A stretch of 64,000 bases of DNA from contig BDDD01001456.1 of NCBI GenBank assembly GCA_001972305.1, forward strand, positions 62,001 to 126,000, written 5' to 3'. The translations under genes and the position numbers were made by a program. This DNA is from Cephalotus follicularis. Taxonomy: Eukaryota; Streptophyta; Magnoliopsida; Oxalidales; Cephalotaceae. The notes under the pieces are model-generated. The model saw nothing but the letters and a program-made list of their open reading frames with translations. It was not told where the DNA came from and made no database searches. Shown piece by piece: positions 33,795 through 43,950 of the stretch (within the stretch, counting starts at the first letter, position 1; every line of letters begins with the position of its first letter).

Positions 33795-34750
33795 TGTAAT
33801 TACCGCAACTTCAATTAATGTATATTGATCCAATTTAAATTAAATATACATTTTAATTGAGTTATTTGTTCAATTATATTGATTTCTATGATTGGTAAAT
33901 GCTCGGGATGAATGGATGTGCAATTGGTGAAGTATCAAAATTAAGAAGCCCTAAACCAGCCCAAACAACCGACTGTCACAGGGCAACAGTCGACTGTTTG
34001 CTACGTATTGAAGGCAGTCGACTGCCAGTTGAATCTAGTCGACTGGATTTGTCCAGGACAGACTCCTGGCATGTGCAGGGACAAGAATGACATGTGGGTA
34101 GGAGGCACATGCGTTCACCACCTGCCAGAACATGCAAAAGGGAATGCTTGCATGTTCTCTGCAGACCTACAACCTACAAATTGAAAAAATAATAAGAGAA
34201 AGGTGAAGAGAGGGATGCATGTGATGGAAAGAAAAGAGAGAAATGTGAGTGCATGTGACTTAGAGAAGGAATTTGACGAGTTCAATAGATTTTTGACCTT
34301 ATATCAGCTGTTGAACGGTGAAATGAGTGTTAGAAACATTGAGTGAAGAGAGGAATTATTGGAGCTTGCATTGGAGGAATTGTAGAGAGCACCAAGGAGG
34401 ACTTGGAAGCTTTAGACTCTTGGTAAGTTTCTAAACTCGAGCTCACTGCCATATGTGTTGATAAAATAGCTAGGAGAATGTGGAATATCTTCTGTTAATA
34501 TTTAGAATTAACAACCTCTTGAATTGAAATGGAAAATAGTGATTGGATCAAATGGAATTGGTGACTATAATCTCTAATGGTATTATAGATGTTGTAAGTT
34601 GGTATTATATAGACATTCTCTTGAGTATAGATATATATATATACCTTCTGTCAAAACAAGTTAAATGAATCCGAGATTGAATGATACTTGACATAGAGTT
34701 TAAAGAAAAAGTGGTGGAATGGTAAGAATGATGTTAAGACTCAATCAGCT
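33795..34750 (+). repeat. Shared E/F LTR, first part
   Basis: TGTAATTACCGC after the purine tract. Matches F's 3' LTR (45569 onward) with about 2.5 percent difference over roughly 190 bases compared. Holds CAGTCGACTG palindromes (about 33966-34045), including two 21-bp steps. Interrupted at 34750 by the Copia patchwork and resumed at 40852. Confidence 0.9.
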
Positions 34751-35653
34751 TGTTGAGTCTCAGTCATAGGGAGATTGTTGAATATCAATCATATGTTTTA
34801 ATGATTACAAATTTGCATTTAACAAATTTACTTGATGTGCAAGAAAGTTCCACAAAAGGCAAAACTCATCTGCAGGCAAAAGACATTGATTTCCCAGAAA
34901 TGACATCGACGTCCGTACAAAAGACATCGATCCCATTCAAGAAGACATCGACGTCTTTAGTGCCAGAAGTTACTGATCAAATTTTAAATGAAGACATCGA
35001 TCCCTACAAGCAAAGACATCGACGTCCGTACCAAAGACATCGATCCGTTTCCTAAGACATCGACGTCTTTCTAGACCTATCTGCATTTCCCAGAAAAGGC
35101 ATCGACCCCTACAGAAGAAGTCGATGTGATGCTCAAAGATTCAACTGCCTGGAGATTTCCCAGAAATGACATCGATGCCTTTAAAAAGACATCGACGTCT
35201 TTTTAAATGGATTGACCCGGGAAACATGGAACGGCTAGTAAACGCACTTCTAACGGCTAGCAACTATCAAAGACATCGATGCCTTTCTAAAGACATCGAC
35301 GTCTTTATGTCAGCAGAGACAAAAACAAAGTTGCATCAACTCTTTTTTATATCCAGAATGCCCAAGACCTTTGCAACGGCTATAATATGAAGAATGCTAT
35401 AAATACAAGCCAAGAAACAAGCTCAGGAGGAACAACTCTTGAACATTCAATCACAAAAGCTCATCTTGCCTATCTACGAACAAAAGAGAAAGACATCAAG
35501 CTAGAGTTTTACACTTTCATTTCCAAAGCTTGCAACTAGTTTACACTTTCATATCCAACCTTTTAGAGGTTACTTGTAAACACAAAACTATCTTTACAAA
35601 TCCTTCTTTGTAAAAAGGGTGTTAAAACCCTTGGTGAGAATTTAGAGGGGAGT
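34751..35653 (+). repeat. Copia G 5' LTR, partial
   Basis: TGTTGAGTCTCA start. The array of GACATCGACGTC / GACATCGATCCC motifs has starts at 34902, 34923, 34944 (21-bp steps) and 34993, 35015, 35036, 35056 (20 to 22 bp). A core promoter lies at 35374-35404. Ends where the H LTR begins. Confidence 0.85.
35374..35404 (+). promoter_or_regulatory. CAACGG-23-CTATAAA core promoter, G 5' LTR
   Basis: CAACGG at 35374 and CTATAAAT at 35397; 23-bp step. Confidence 0.65.
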
Positions 35654-36724
35654 TGTTGGGTTTTTCAATCCCAAATCTTTTGATTTTGATGATAACAAAT
35701 TTTACTAATATTTGTTAATGATTTCAAGATTCATTTCAATGATCTTAATTGCAAAAGCTAGGCAGAAGTTGAAATGAAGAAGGCCTATCGGACGAAGTAC
35801 TAATGACCCTTCCTCAGTGTTTTTGTCATAACTTTCTCTACCAAATGAATTTTTATGTGAGACGAACGGCTTTGGAAACTATACTCCCGTATATTTCCAA
35901 CGGTTATTCATTTGTTCAAATTGGAGCAGAAATGAGAAATACATCGACATTTTTAGCAAGACATCGATGTGCTGGAAATTGCAAACAACAAATAGAACTG
36001 GAGCAGAAAGACATCGACGTCTTTGAGGAAAGAGATTGATGTCTTTGGTCCTGGACATATAACGGCTAGTTCTTAAAGTGCATTAAAGTGGGATAAAACT
36101 TTCCAAATTAATCCCAACGGCTATATGCTTCAAGAGTCTATAAATTGGGCTTGAAACAAAGCTTAAACAAGCAAGGAGGAATCATCAAACAAAGCCCTTA
36201 TCAAGAATCAAACCAAGCCTCAATTCTTCATAAATTCAAGTAAGAAAACACTCATATAATTGTAACTTTTATTTTTGTTGAGTGTTATTTTTGAGAGCTC
36301 ATTCAATCTAGATCAAACCTATTGTGAGGTTGTACTACAAACACTTGTAAAAGAGGAGAGTGAATCCTTTAAGGTCTTGAGTTCAAGATCTTGTGATTGA
36401 GGTCAATCACACAATTGTGAGGTGTAACGAATTGCCACCTTAATCAATTTGAGATAGTGAAAATTCAAGGAGGTCCCTTGGGAAAAGTGGATGTAGGCAA
36501 AGAGTTGGCCGAACCACTCTAAAACTCTGTTTGTAATTTCTTACTCTCTCCCTTTATTGTTTTTAATTGTTTATATTCTTGCTTATATTTTTGCATATAT
36601 ATTCATCATATATTGAATTGTCATTTCAATATATTTATTGTTAGGCATATATACAAAAATGATTAATTTTGTCTAAGAATTCTATTTACCCAACCTCTTA
36701 AGTTGCCAAAGTATTTTTTTTTCA
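35654..36724 (+). repeat. Copia H 5' LTR
   Basis: TGTTGGGTTTTTCAATCCC start, end ...TTCA before the primer site, 1071 bp. Few palindromes (GACATCGACATT, GACATCGATGTGC, GACATCGACGTC; about 35943-36045), a core promoter at 36115-36145, 'GATTGAGGTCAATCAC' near 36396 and 'AGTGGATGTAGGCAAAGAGTT' near 36486. Confidence 0.88.
36115..36145 (+). promoter_or_regulatory. CAACGG-23-CTATAAA core promoter, H LTR
   Basis: CAACGG at 36115 and CTATAAAT at 36138; 23-bp step. Confidence 0.65.
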
Positions 36725-36726
36725 AT

Positions 36727-36738
36727 TGGTATCAGAGA
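36727..36738 (+). promoter_or_regulatory. Copia H primer binding site
   Basis: TGGTATCAGAGA two bases after the LTR end, matching an initiator tRNA-Met primer site except for the last base. Confidence 0.9.
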
Positions 36739-36782
36739 CAGTAATCTCGTTATTCTTAAGTGTTAGAGATTTAAAGATCAAT

Positions 36783-37430
36783 ATGGCCATGAACTTTAAT
36801 TCTAGTGAAAGCCAAAATATTTCAAGACCACCATTTTTTGATGGAAATAATTATAGTCACTGGAAAGCCAAAATGACTATTTTTATTCAATCTCTAGATT
36901 ATAATCTTTGGGACTTAATTGTAGATGGTCCAAATTTACCTACCATTACTAATGAAAATGGTGAAATTATTTCAAAACCTAGAAATAAATATAATGATGA
37001 TGATAGAAAAATAGTACAGTTAAATGCTAAGGCAAAACATGTAATCATATGTGCTATAAATTCAAATGAATTTAATAGAGTATCTTCTTGTGTTTTGGCC
37101 AAAGAGATGTGGGATAGAGTACTAATCAAGTAAAAGAGGCCAAAATAAATATGCTTGTTCATGAATATGAAATGTTTACTATGCATGATAATGAAGTTAT
37201 TAAGACTATGTTTACTCGTTTTACCAATATCACTAATGCTCTACAAGCTCTAGGTAAAATTTATACTAACAGTGAAATGGTAAGGAAAATCCTCAGGTGT
37301 TTGCCAAGAATATGGATGCCAAAGGTGACAGCTATCGAGGAAGCAAAACATCTTAGAACTTTTCCTTTGGAGGACCTCCTCGGTTCGTTAATGACTCACG
37401 AGTTGTCAATCATAAAAAAAGATGATGAAT
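36783..37430 (+). pseudogene. Copia H gag N-terminal part
   Basis: Starts MAMNFNSSESQNISRPPFF with 'FDGNNYSHWKAKMTIFIQSL', then 'MLVHEYEMFTMHDNE', 'RKILRCLPRIWMPKVTAI' and 'LEDLLGSLMTHELSI'. Close to the gags of B and C. No pol follows before the tail. Fossil. Confidence 0.88.
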
Positions 37431-37439
37431 TTCAATGTG

Positions 37440-38107
37440 TATCAGAGCAAATTGATTCCTTTTTGATGTTAACAAAAAAGGGGGAGAATTGCTCATGGCT
37501 GACATTTTACATTTTTGCAGTATTGCTGGGTATTTTGTCACTTTGCAGGGCTGGCTGCTGGCATTTTGATATTCATTTTGATATTCATGTGCATTTTTGC
37601 ATTTTGCTGGGCATTTTTGCAGGGCTATTAGGGCTGTTGCATGTCATTTTGCAGTGTATTTAGCATTTTGCATGTCATTTTGCAGTGTATTTAGTATTTT
37701 GCAGGTTGCAGGCTTGTTATGTTGTTTCATGTTTAGGGGCATAAGGCATTCGCAGGGTTGTGTTATGATAGCTAATTATGCAGATTTGCAGCTCATAAGG
37801 CTGGTTGTATTATGATAGCTAATTATGCAAGTGTTGGATTGCTTATCTGCAGTATTGATGTTTGGTATGCAGGGGGAGTATGCTGTGTCAATAATGCAGT
37901 TCATAGTGCATTAAGTTTGGCTTTATACACAGGGGGAGTATGCATTTAGCAAGCTTTGTTGATTTTGCACAATGGAAGTAAAGGAAAGTGCATAAATTGA
38001 GGGGGAGCAAATTTTGTTTATTTATGCATTACATTTCCATAATGATTAGTTTTGCATTCAACTCAAATTTTATAGCAAATTTTTGTCATCATCAAAAAGG
38101 GGGAGAT
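37440..38107 (+). promoter_or_regulatory. Copia H tail: polypurine tracts and G/T-rich simple repeats
   Basis: Non-coding. GGGGGA tracts lie near 37474, 37872, 37931, 38000 and 38095-38107 (touching the next LTR). A perfect-looking 31-bp tandem repeat (GCATGTCATTTTGCAG...) occupies 37639-37669 and 37670-37700, in a wider stretch rich in GCATTTTGCAG. Confidence 0.75.
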
Positions 38108-38540
38108 TGTTGACATTTATGTCTCAATTCTTAATTTCGATGATAACACATTTTCCACTAATGAGTTTGTTTTGTGCAAGATAAGCAAGAACATAAAGCA
38201 GATACAAATCAGTTTAACCAGACAAACTGTCGACATTCAAATTGAAAGCATCAGCGCTTCTGGGATTGTGAGTTTGGAGGCGTCGAGAGTTAATATGAAA
38301 GAGTCGACTACTAAAAACGCACAAAGCGCCAGCTCTCAAATTGAAAGTGGCGACACTCTAGCACAAAACGCCAGCACTCAAATTTAAAGTGGCGACAGTC
38401 TAGCACAAAGTGTCAGCAGTTTGGTTTACAAAGTATTCAAAGCGCCAGCATCAAAATTCAATGTCTACGAATGACACAAGACATCAAGAGGCGACAGTTA
38501 ATATCAAACTTGTAGCACATGAAGAGTCGACGCTTATATT
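38108..38540 (+). repeat. C-like Copia LTR piece
   Basis: Opens TGTTGACATTTATGTCTC like Copia C but diverged. It has CTGTCGACATTC, AGCATCAGCGCTTC, GGCGTCGAGAG, GAGTCGACTAC, AGCGCCAGC and AGTGGCGACA motifs, weaker versions of the C array. No TATA box or U5 part seen. Confidence 0.75.
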
Positions 38541-38979
38541 GAAACGGCGAAAGAATGAAAATAGCTATCATAAAAATGAAATTGATATCTTGAATGTTTC
38601 ATTAAAATTATCAAATGATTTTGAGGAAGAGAATAAAAAGCTAAAACTTGAAATTGATGCTTTGAAGAAATCATTTTCTACTTTTTCAAATAGTAGCACT
38701 AAATTGGATAATCTTTTAGGTTTACAAAGGTGTGTGTTTAACAAAGCCGGTCTTGGCTACGAAGAAATGAAAAATGTCAAACACTTCAACAATTTCTTTG
38801 TTAAGAAAAATGAGCATAAAATTATTTGCAATTATTGTGGTAGATTAGGACATGTTTCTACCTCTTGCATTTATAAAAATAATTTTTTCTATGGTAAAAC
38901 TAGAAAGATTTGGGTTCCAAAAGGAACTCTTGTGACTAACTTGCAAGGACCCAAGTTCAAATGGGTACCAAAAAAATAA
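38541..38979 (+). pseudogene. Copia gag C-terminal piece
   Basis: A coiled coil 'LKLSNDFEEENKKLKLEIDA', 'LLGLQRCVFNKAGLGYEEMKN', one zinc motif CNYCGRLGHVSTSC (near 38830-38870), and 'IWVPKGTLVTN.QGPKFKWVP'. Equivalent to the C gag region 25100-25740. Fossil. Confidence 0.85.
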
Positions 38980-39541
38980 ACCTTGTTTTTGTAGGTGTAC
39001 TTGGAGTAAATTTCAAGATGATCAAGTACGCAAATTTGGGGAGAAAGCCTTTGTTGAGAGGGAGGTAACATTTTTTTTGACAATAAAATATTGCTCTCAT
39101 TGATTTAATTTTTATCCAACAATTGGTATCTCTAATTTTTTTTTTGATATTGTTAACTTTAAATGGATGTTATTTCAAATGTAATTCCTTTTTTATCCCT
39201 TTAAAATTGTTTAAATTGGTATCAATTTTGTTAAAATACTCTTTTTGATGCTAACAAAAAGGGGGAGAATGCTTATGATTAAAGAAAAAATGATAGCCTA
39301 TGTTAAGGGGGAGTTTATGATAAAAGGGAATAAAAGGGAAGCAAGATATGATTTACTTGCATAAATCGTTATTTTGAAAAATGAAAAATTAGATATCATA
39401 GTAAGGGGGAGTATATCATAGTAAGGGGGAGTATATCTAATGTTTTTAATCTTTGGTATCTAAAAGAAAATCTTTTTGCTTTGAAATGTCATATTTTTCC
39501 ATAATGAAGAAAATTTTTGTAATCATCAAAAAGGGGGAGAT
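38980..39541 (+). promoter_or_regulatory. Copia G tail with polypurine tracts
   Basis: AT-rich and non-coding. Purine tracts lie near 39255-39266, 39305, 39404, 39424 (a duplicated 'AGTAAGGGGGAGTATATC' block) and 39528-39541 next to the LTR. Confidence 0.75.
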
Positions 39542-40174
39542 TGTTGAGTCTCAATCATAGGGAGATTGTTGAATCTCAATCATATGTTTTAGTGATTACA
39601 AATTTGCATTTCACAAGTTTACTTGATGTGAAAGAAAGTTCCACAAAAGGCAAAACTCATCTGAAGGCAAAAGACATAGATTTACCAAAAATGACATCGA
39701 CGTCCGTACAAAAGACATCGATCCCTTTCAAGAAGACATCGACGTCTTTAATGCCAGAAGCTACTGATCAAATTTTAAATGAAGACATCGATCCCTAAAA
39801 GCAAAGACATCGACGTCCGTACCAAAGACATCGATCCCTTTCCTAAGACATCAACGTCTTTCTAGACCTATCTGCATTTCCCAGAAAAGACATCGACCCC
39901 TACAGAAGAAGTCGATGTGATGCTCAAAGATTCAACTGCCTGGAGATTTCCCAGAAATGACATCGACGCCTTTAAAAAGACATCGACGTCTTTTTAAATG
40001 GATTGACCCGAGAAACATGGAACGAATAGTAAAGGCACTTCTGACGGCTAGCAACTATCAAAGACATCGACGCCTTTCTAAAGACATCGACATCTTTATG
40101 TAAGCAGAGACAAAAACAAAGTTGCATCAACACTTTTTTATATCCAAAATGCCCAAGACCTTTGCAACGGCTAT

Positions 40175-40205
40175 AATCTGAAGAATTCTATAAATACAAG
40201 CCAAG
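40175..40205 (+). promoter_or_regulatory. CAACGG-23-CTATAAA core promoter, G 3' LTR
   Basis: CAACGG at 40175 and CTATAAAT at 40198; 23-bp step. Confidence 0.65.
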
Positions 40206-40450
40206 AAACAAGCTCAAGAGGAACAACTCTTGAACATTCAATCACAAAAGCTCATCTTGCACATCTACAAACAAAAGAGAAAGACATCAAGCTAGATTTT
40301 ACACTTTCATATCCAAAGCTTGCAACTAGTTTACACTTTCATATCCAACCTTTTAGAGGTTACTTGTAAACACAAAACTATCTTTACAAATCCTTCTTTG
40401 TAAAAAGGGTGTTAAAACCCTTGGTGAGAATTTAGAGGGGAGTGAACCCT

Positions 40451-40610
40451 TGTAAGGTGTTTGATTGATTTGCACCCGGAACCCAAAATCAAGTGTAAGG
40501 TGTTTGATTGATTTGCACCCGGAACCCAAAATCAAGTGTAAGGTGTTTGATTGATTTGCACCCAGAACCCAAAATCAAGTGTAAGGTGGTTTGCTTTGAT
40601 TTTCACCCGT
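40451..40610. repeat. 43-bp tandem repeat, about 3.5 copies
   Basis: Units start at 40451, 40494 and 40537, with a degenerate one at 40580; each begins TGTAAGGTG and contains TTGATTTGCACCC. It lies in the transcribed R/U5 part of the G 3' LTR. The 5' LTR does not reach this part. Confidence 0.88.
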
Positions 40611-40851
40611 AAGCCGAAAATCAAAGGTTGCTAGTGGTACCTAGTGGAATCTCAAGGGTTTCTTGAGAAAGTGGACGTAGGCACGGATTTGCCGAACCAC
40701 TATAAATTCGTTTGCACACTCTCTATCCCTTAACTCTTTACTTACAATTATATTATTTGTTCTTGTGTGCTTGTTTAGTTTCATAATTTAATTTGTAATT
40801 TCCGCATACAATTTTGTTATTTAAGGTTGCCATATAAGTCTTTTATTTTCT

Positions 40852-41277
40852 GAGCTAGTGATTAAGCTACTGTTAGAGTTATTGAAACCTACTGGTACTA
40901 ATGCATGTGTCCATAAAACATGCATACATAGATTGAACTTGCTGGATTGAAAGATTGTTGGTGAAGAAGGCTTGAAACTCAAAGAGAAAGATCAAACTCA
41001 ATTGATCTTGGGATAACGATTTGAGGTAGGGGTAATGATATGTTATGGAAGATATAGTATGCATAGTGTTGTGTTGTATTTCCTTTTATGTAAGGATAAT
41101 TGTTGGTTTAACCGCACGTAGTATGGGATGCGTGCGGACGGGTTGTAGTATATTCCGGCTTAACGAATGCTTCCGCAAATTTATTTATGAATTGTGCTGG
41201 AATATTATTTATGCTTATTTCTGATATCACCACATATGCTTGTCCTTTATACGGGAATGGAAATACGGGGTGTGACA
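40852..41277 (+). repeat. Shared E/F LTR, second part
   Basis: Resumes GAGCTAGTGATTAAGC, as in F's 3' LTR at 46509, and ends ACGGGGTGTGACA at 41277, the same U5 end as Gypsy D. Together with 33795-34750 it forms one LTR used by both E and F. Confidence 0.88.
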
Positions 41278-41280
41278 GCA

Positions 41281-41292
41281 TGGTATCAGAGC
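41281..41292 (+). promoter_or_regulatory. Gypsy F primer binding site
   Basis: TGGTATCAGAGC three bases after the LTR end, a perfect initiator tRNA-Met primer site. Confidence 0.95.
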
Positions 41293-41382
41293 ATATTCCA
41301 TATATGCTAAGCTGGGATAAGTTTCTCAGAAATTGAGTGAATTGTTTCCTAATGATTTTTGTCATTCCATATCAGAAACTGA

Positions 41383-42450
41383 ATGGATCGAAGGAGAGGT
41401 AGACGTGGAAGGCGTAGAGCTGACGAGGGGAACAATGCCCCACCTGTTCACAAAAATGCCCCGGAAGTGAATGTTCCTCCAGTACACGATGAGAGGAGTA
41501 ACTTCGAACGCATGGCTGATCTTTTCCAATAGCAGATCCAAGCCAATGCTGCACACATGGAACAGATGAGACAGATGTATGAGGCTACTCAAGCCCGACA
41601 GTATGTTCCAGAAGTCAATCACGTTGGTGATTTTGGCAGAGACCTGGAGCGGTTCATGAGGCAGAATCCTCCTACATTCCTGGGAGAGTTGGATGCCAAT
41701 GTAGCTGAGTAATGGATGAGAGACATGGAGAGGATATTTGAGGCCTTGAGATCTACCGATGAACAAAAGATTACCTTTGCTGTGTATCGCCAATGGGGTG
41801 AAGCTACTCATTGGTGGGAAATGGTTGAAGCAAAGTGGGAATCTTGAAATCTGGACAGAACTTGGGACCGATTTCAATCAGAGTTCTCTGCAGCTTATGT
41901 TCCACAGATGGAGCGAGACAGGAGAGAGACATAATTAATGGAGTTACGTCAAGGAGATATGACGGTAGCTCAGTACCAGACCCGTTTTGTGGAGTTAGCT
42001 CGGCACACGCCCTATCTCGTTGAGGGTGAATCGAGAAAGATCCGAAGGTTCCTGAAAGGCCTTCGTCCGGATATCCGATCTAAGTTATTACTATTGCAGC
42101 TAACATCTTTTGTAGATATTGCTGAGAGAGCTAGGATTCTGGAGTCTGATGCAAATGACAGAAGGATAGAGCGGTCTCGTACTCAATCAAGACCAGCACA
42201 GTCACAAAGGCAGGGTAGCAACCATCCTACTGGTTTTGCAAAGTCTGGAAATAAGAATCAAGGAGGTTTTCGACGCAACAATTTCCGATCAAGAACTCCT
42301 AACCGAAGTGGCCAACATAACTCTGAAGGATGTACTTTTTACGGTCGTCAGAACCATGATGAGGCCGAGTGTTGGAAGAAGATGGGAAAGTGCTTGAGGT
42401 GTGGCTCACAGGATCATTTGATGAGTGGTTGCCCGATGATGAGGGATCAT
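41383..42450 (+). pseudogene. Gypsy F gag and zinc knuckle
   Basis: Starts MDRRRGRRGRRRADEG like D gag, with 'DLERFMRQNPPTF', '[20 protein letters not shown]' and '[20 protein letters not shown]', a basic linker rich in R, S, Q and N, and Cys/His motifs '[14 protein letters not shown]' and '[14 protein letters not shown]' near 42330-42435. Fossil. Confidence 0.88.
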
Positions 42451-42539
42451 GCATGCGGCCAACAGGGAAGTGCCGGCACGAGTGGTAGTGTTGCGGCAGC
42501 TCAACCGCGGAGAGACACCGGAAAAGGGATCATGAAAGG

Positions 42540-43910
42540 TAGGGTCTATACCTTATCTAAAAATGATGTGCCAGAATCTACTACTGTTTTGGGAGATACT
42601 ATCTATATATCTGGCATATTAGCTCATGTATTGATTGACCCTGGTGCGACGCATTCATTCATTGCATCTGAAATTGCTCACAAATTGCATAGTGTTACTT
42701 CTAAACTATCATATGTTTTGGAAGTGAGTACTCCTGCGGGTACTTGTCTTTTATCTGATACTGTTACGAAGGACTATGAAATCGTGATAGCTGGGATTGA
42801 ACTATCCGCTGACTTGATAGTGTTACCTATCCGAGATTTTGATGTAATCTTGGGGATGGATTGGCTGTATACTCATCATGCTTGTGTTGATTGCTACAAC
42901 AAGATGATGACATTTTACCTGCAAGATGGGACTGAGTGCAAGTTTATCGGAGAGAAGAATGTTATTGCTCCGATAATTTCATATACACGAGCACAAAAAT
43001 ATCTCAAGCAAGGATGCGAAGCTTACTTGGCGTATGTGATTGATCATACGAAAGGTATGCCTGATATTGAACAAGTGCCTGTTGTATGTGAATTTTCTGA
43101 TGTATTTCCATATGAACTCACTTCATTGCCACCGGAGAGAGATATCGAGTTCAACATTGAGTTATTGCCTGGAACTGCTCCTATATCTAGAGCACCTTAC
43201 CGAATGGCTCCTGCTGAGCTGAAGGAGTTGAAAGTTCAACTGCAAGATTACCTTGACAAAGGGTTTATCAGACCGAGTGTATCACCGTGGGGCACACCGG
43301 TTCTGTTTGTGAAGAACAAGGATGGATCGATGCGGCTATGCATTGACTATAGGCTGCTGAATCAAGTGACGGTAAAGAACAAGTATCCTCTACCACATAT
43401 TGAGGAGTTGTTTGATCAATTGCAAGGCTCAACTGTGTACTCCAAACTTGTCCTGAGAACATGTTACCATCAGTTGAGGATTAGAGAAGGTGATGTGGAG
43501 AAAACAGCATTTCGAACCAGATATGGGCATTACGAATTTTTGATACTGCCGTTTGGTTTGACTAATGCACCTGCAGCTTTCATGTGCTTAATGAACTGAG
43601 TATTCCAACCTTATCTCGATCAGTTTTTCGTTATATTCTTAGATGACATCCTGATCTACTCAAAGAGCATAGAGGAACACATGCAACACTTGAGAATTGT
43701 ACTGCAGACACTACGGAAGGAATAGCTGTACGCCAAATTCAGCAAGTGTGAAGTTTGGCTGGATCATGTGACTTTCTTAGGTCACATAGTGTCGAGTGAA
43801 GGATTGTCAGTGGATCCTTCGAAGATTGAAAGCATTGTTGATTGGCCCCAACCGAAGAACGTGACGGAGGTTCGTAGTTTCTTGGGTTTGGCTGGCTACT
43901 ATCGAAGGTT
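42540..43910 (+). pseudogene. Gypsy F protease and reverse transcriptase
   Basis: Protease with [16 protein letters not shown] and [21 protein letters not shown] with [56 protein letters not shown] and the catalytic [10 protein letters not shown] near 43640, then [19 protein letters not shown]. Fossil. Confidence 0.9.
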
Positions 43911-43950
43911 CATCAAGGGATTTTCGAAACTTGCTACACCACTGACATAG

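Larger units (their letters stand above)
30461..34750 (+). mobile_element. Gypsy element E, Tekay/Del type, 5' part absent (fossil)
   Basis: Plus-strand Gypsy, from the gag-protease junction through RT, RNase H, integrase and chromodomain-like tail, purine tract (33782-33794) and 3' LTR (33795-34750, continuing at 40852-41277 beyond a Copia insertion). No 5' LTR or gag start is present, since Copia C abuts it at about 30460. Near identical to F across pol. That 3' LTR also serves as F's 5' LTR. Broken, with about five to eight breaks. Confidence 0.9.
34751..40851 (+). mobile_element. Copia patchwork inserted in the E/F LTR (elements G and H and a C-like piece; fossil)
   Basis: Bounded by G-type LTRs opening TGTTGAGTCTCA (34751-35653, 39542-40851). 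The flanks are CAGCT at left and GAGCT at right, and F's uninterrupted LTR reads GAGCT once, so this is a target-site duplication with one later change. Inside are an H-type LTR with primer site and gag, a tail, a C-like LTR piece, another gag piece and tail. No RT or integrase is visible. The whole is a mosaic of partial copies, broken many times over. Confidence 0.8.
39542..40851 (+). repeat. Copia G 3' LTR
   Basis: Starts TGTTGAGTCTCA and matches 34751-35653 closely over its first 900 bases. GACATCGACG-type motifs occupy about 39695-40095. Core promoter at 40175-40205; a 43-bp tandem repeat at 40451-40610; 'AGTGGACGTAGGCACGGATTT' near 40670. Ends before GAGCT at 40852. Confidence 0.87.
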
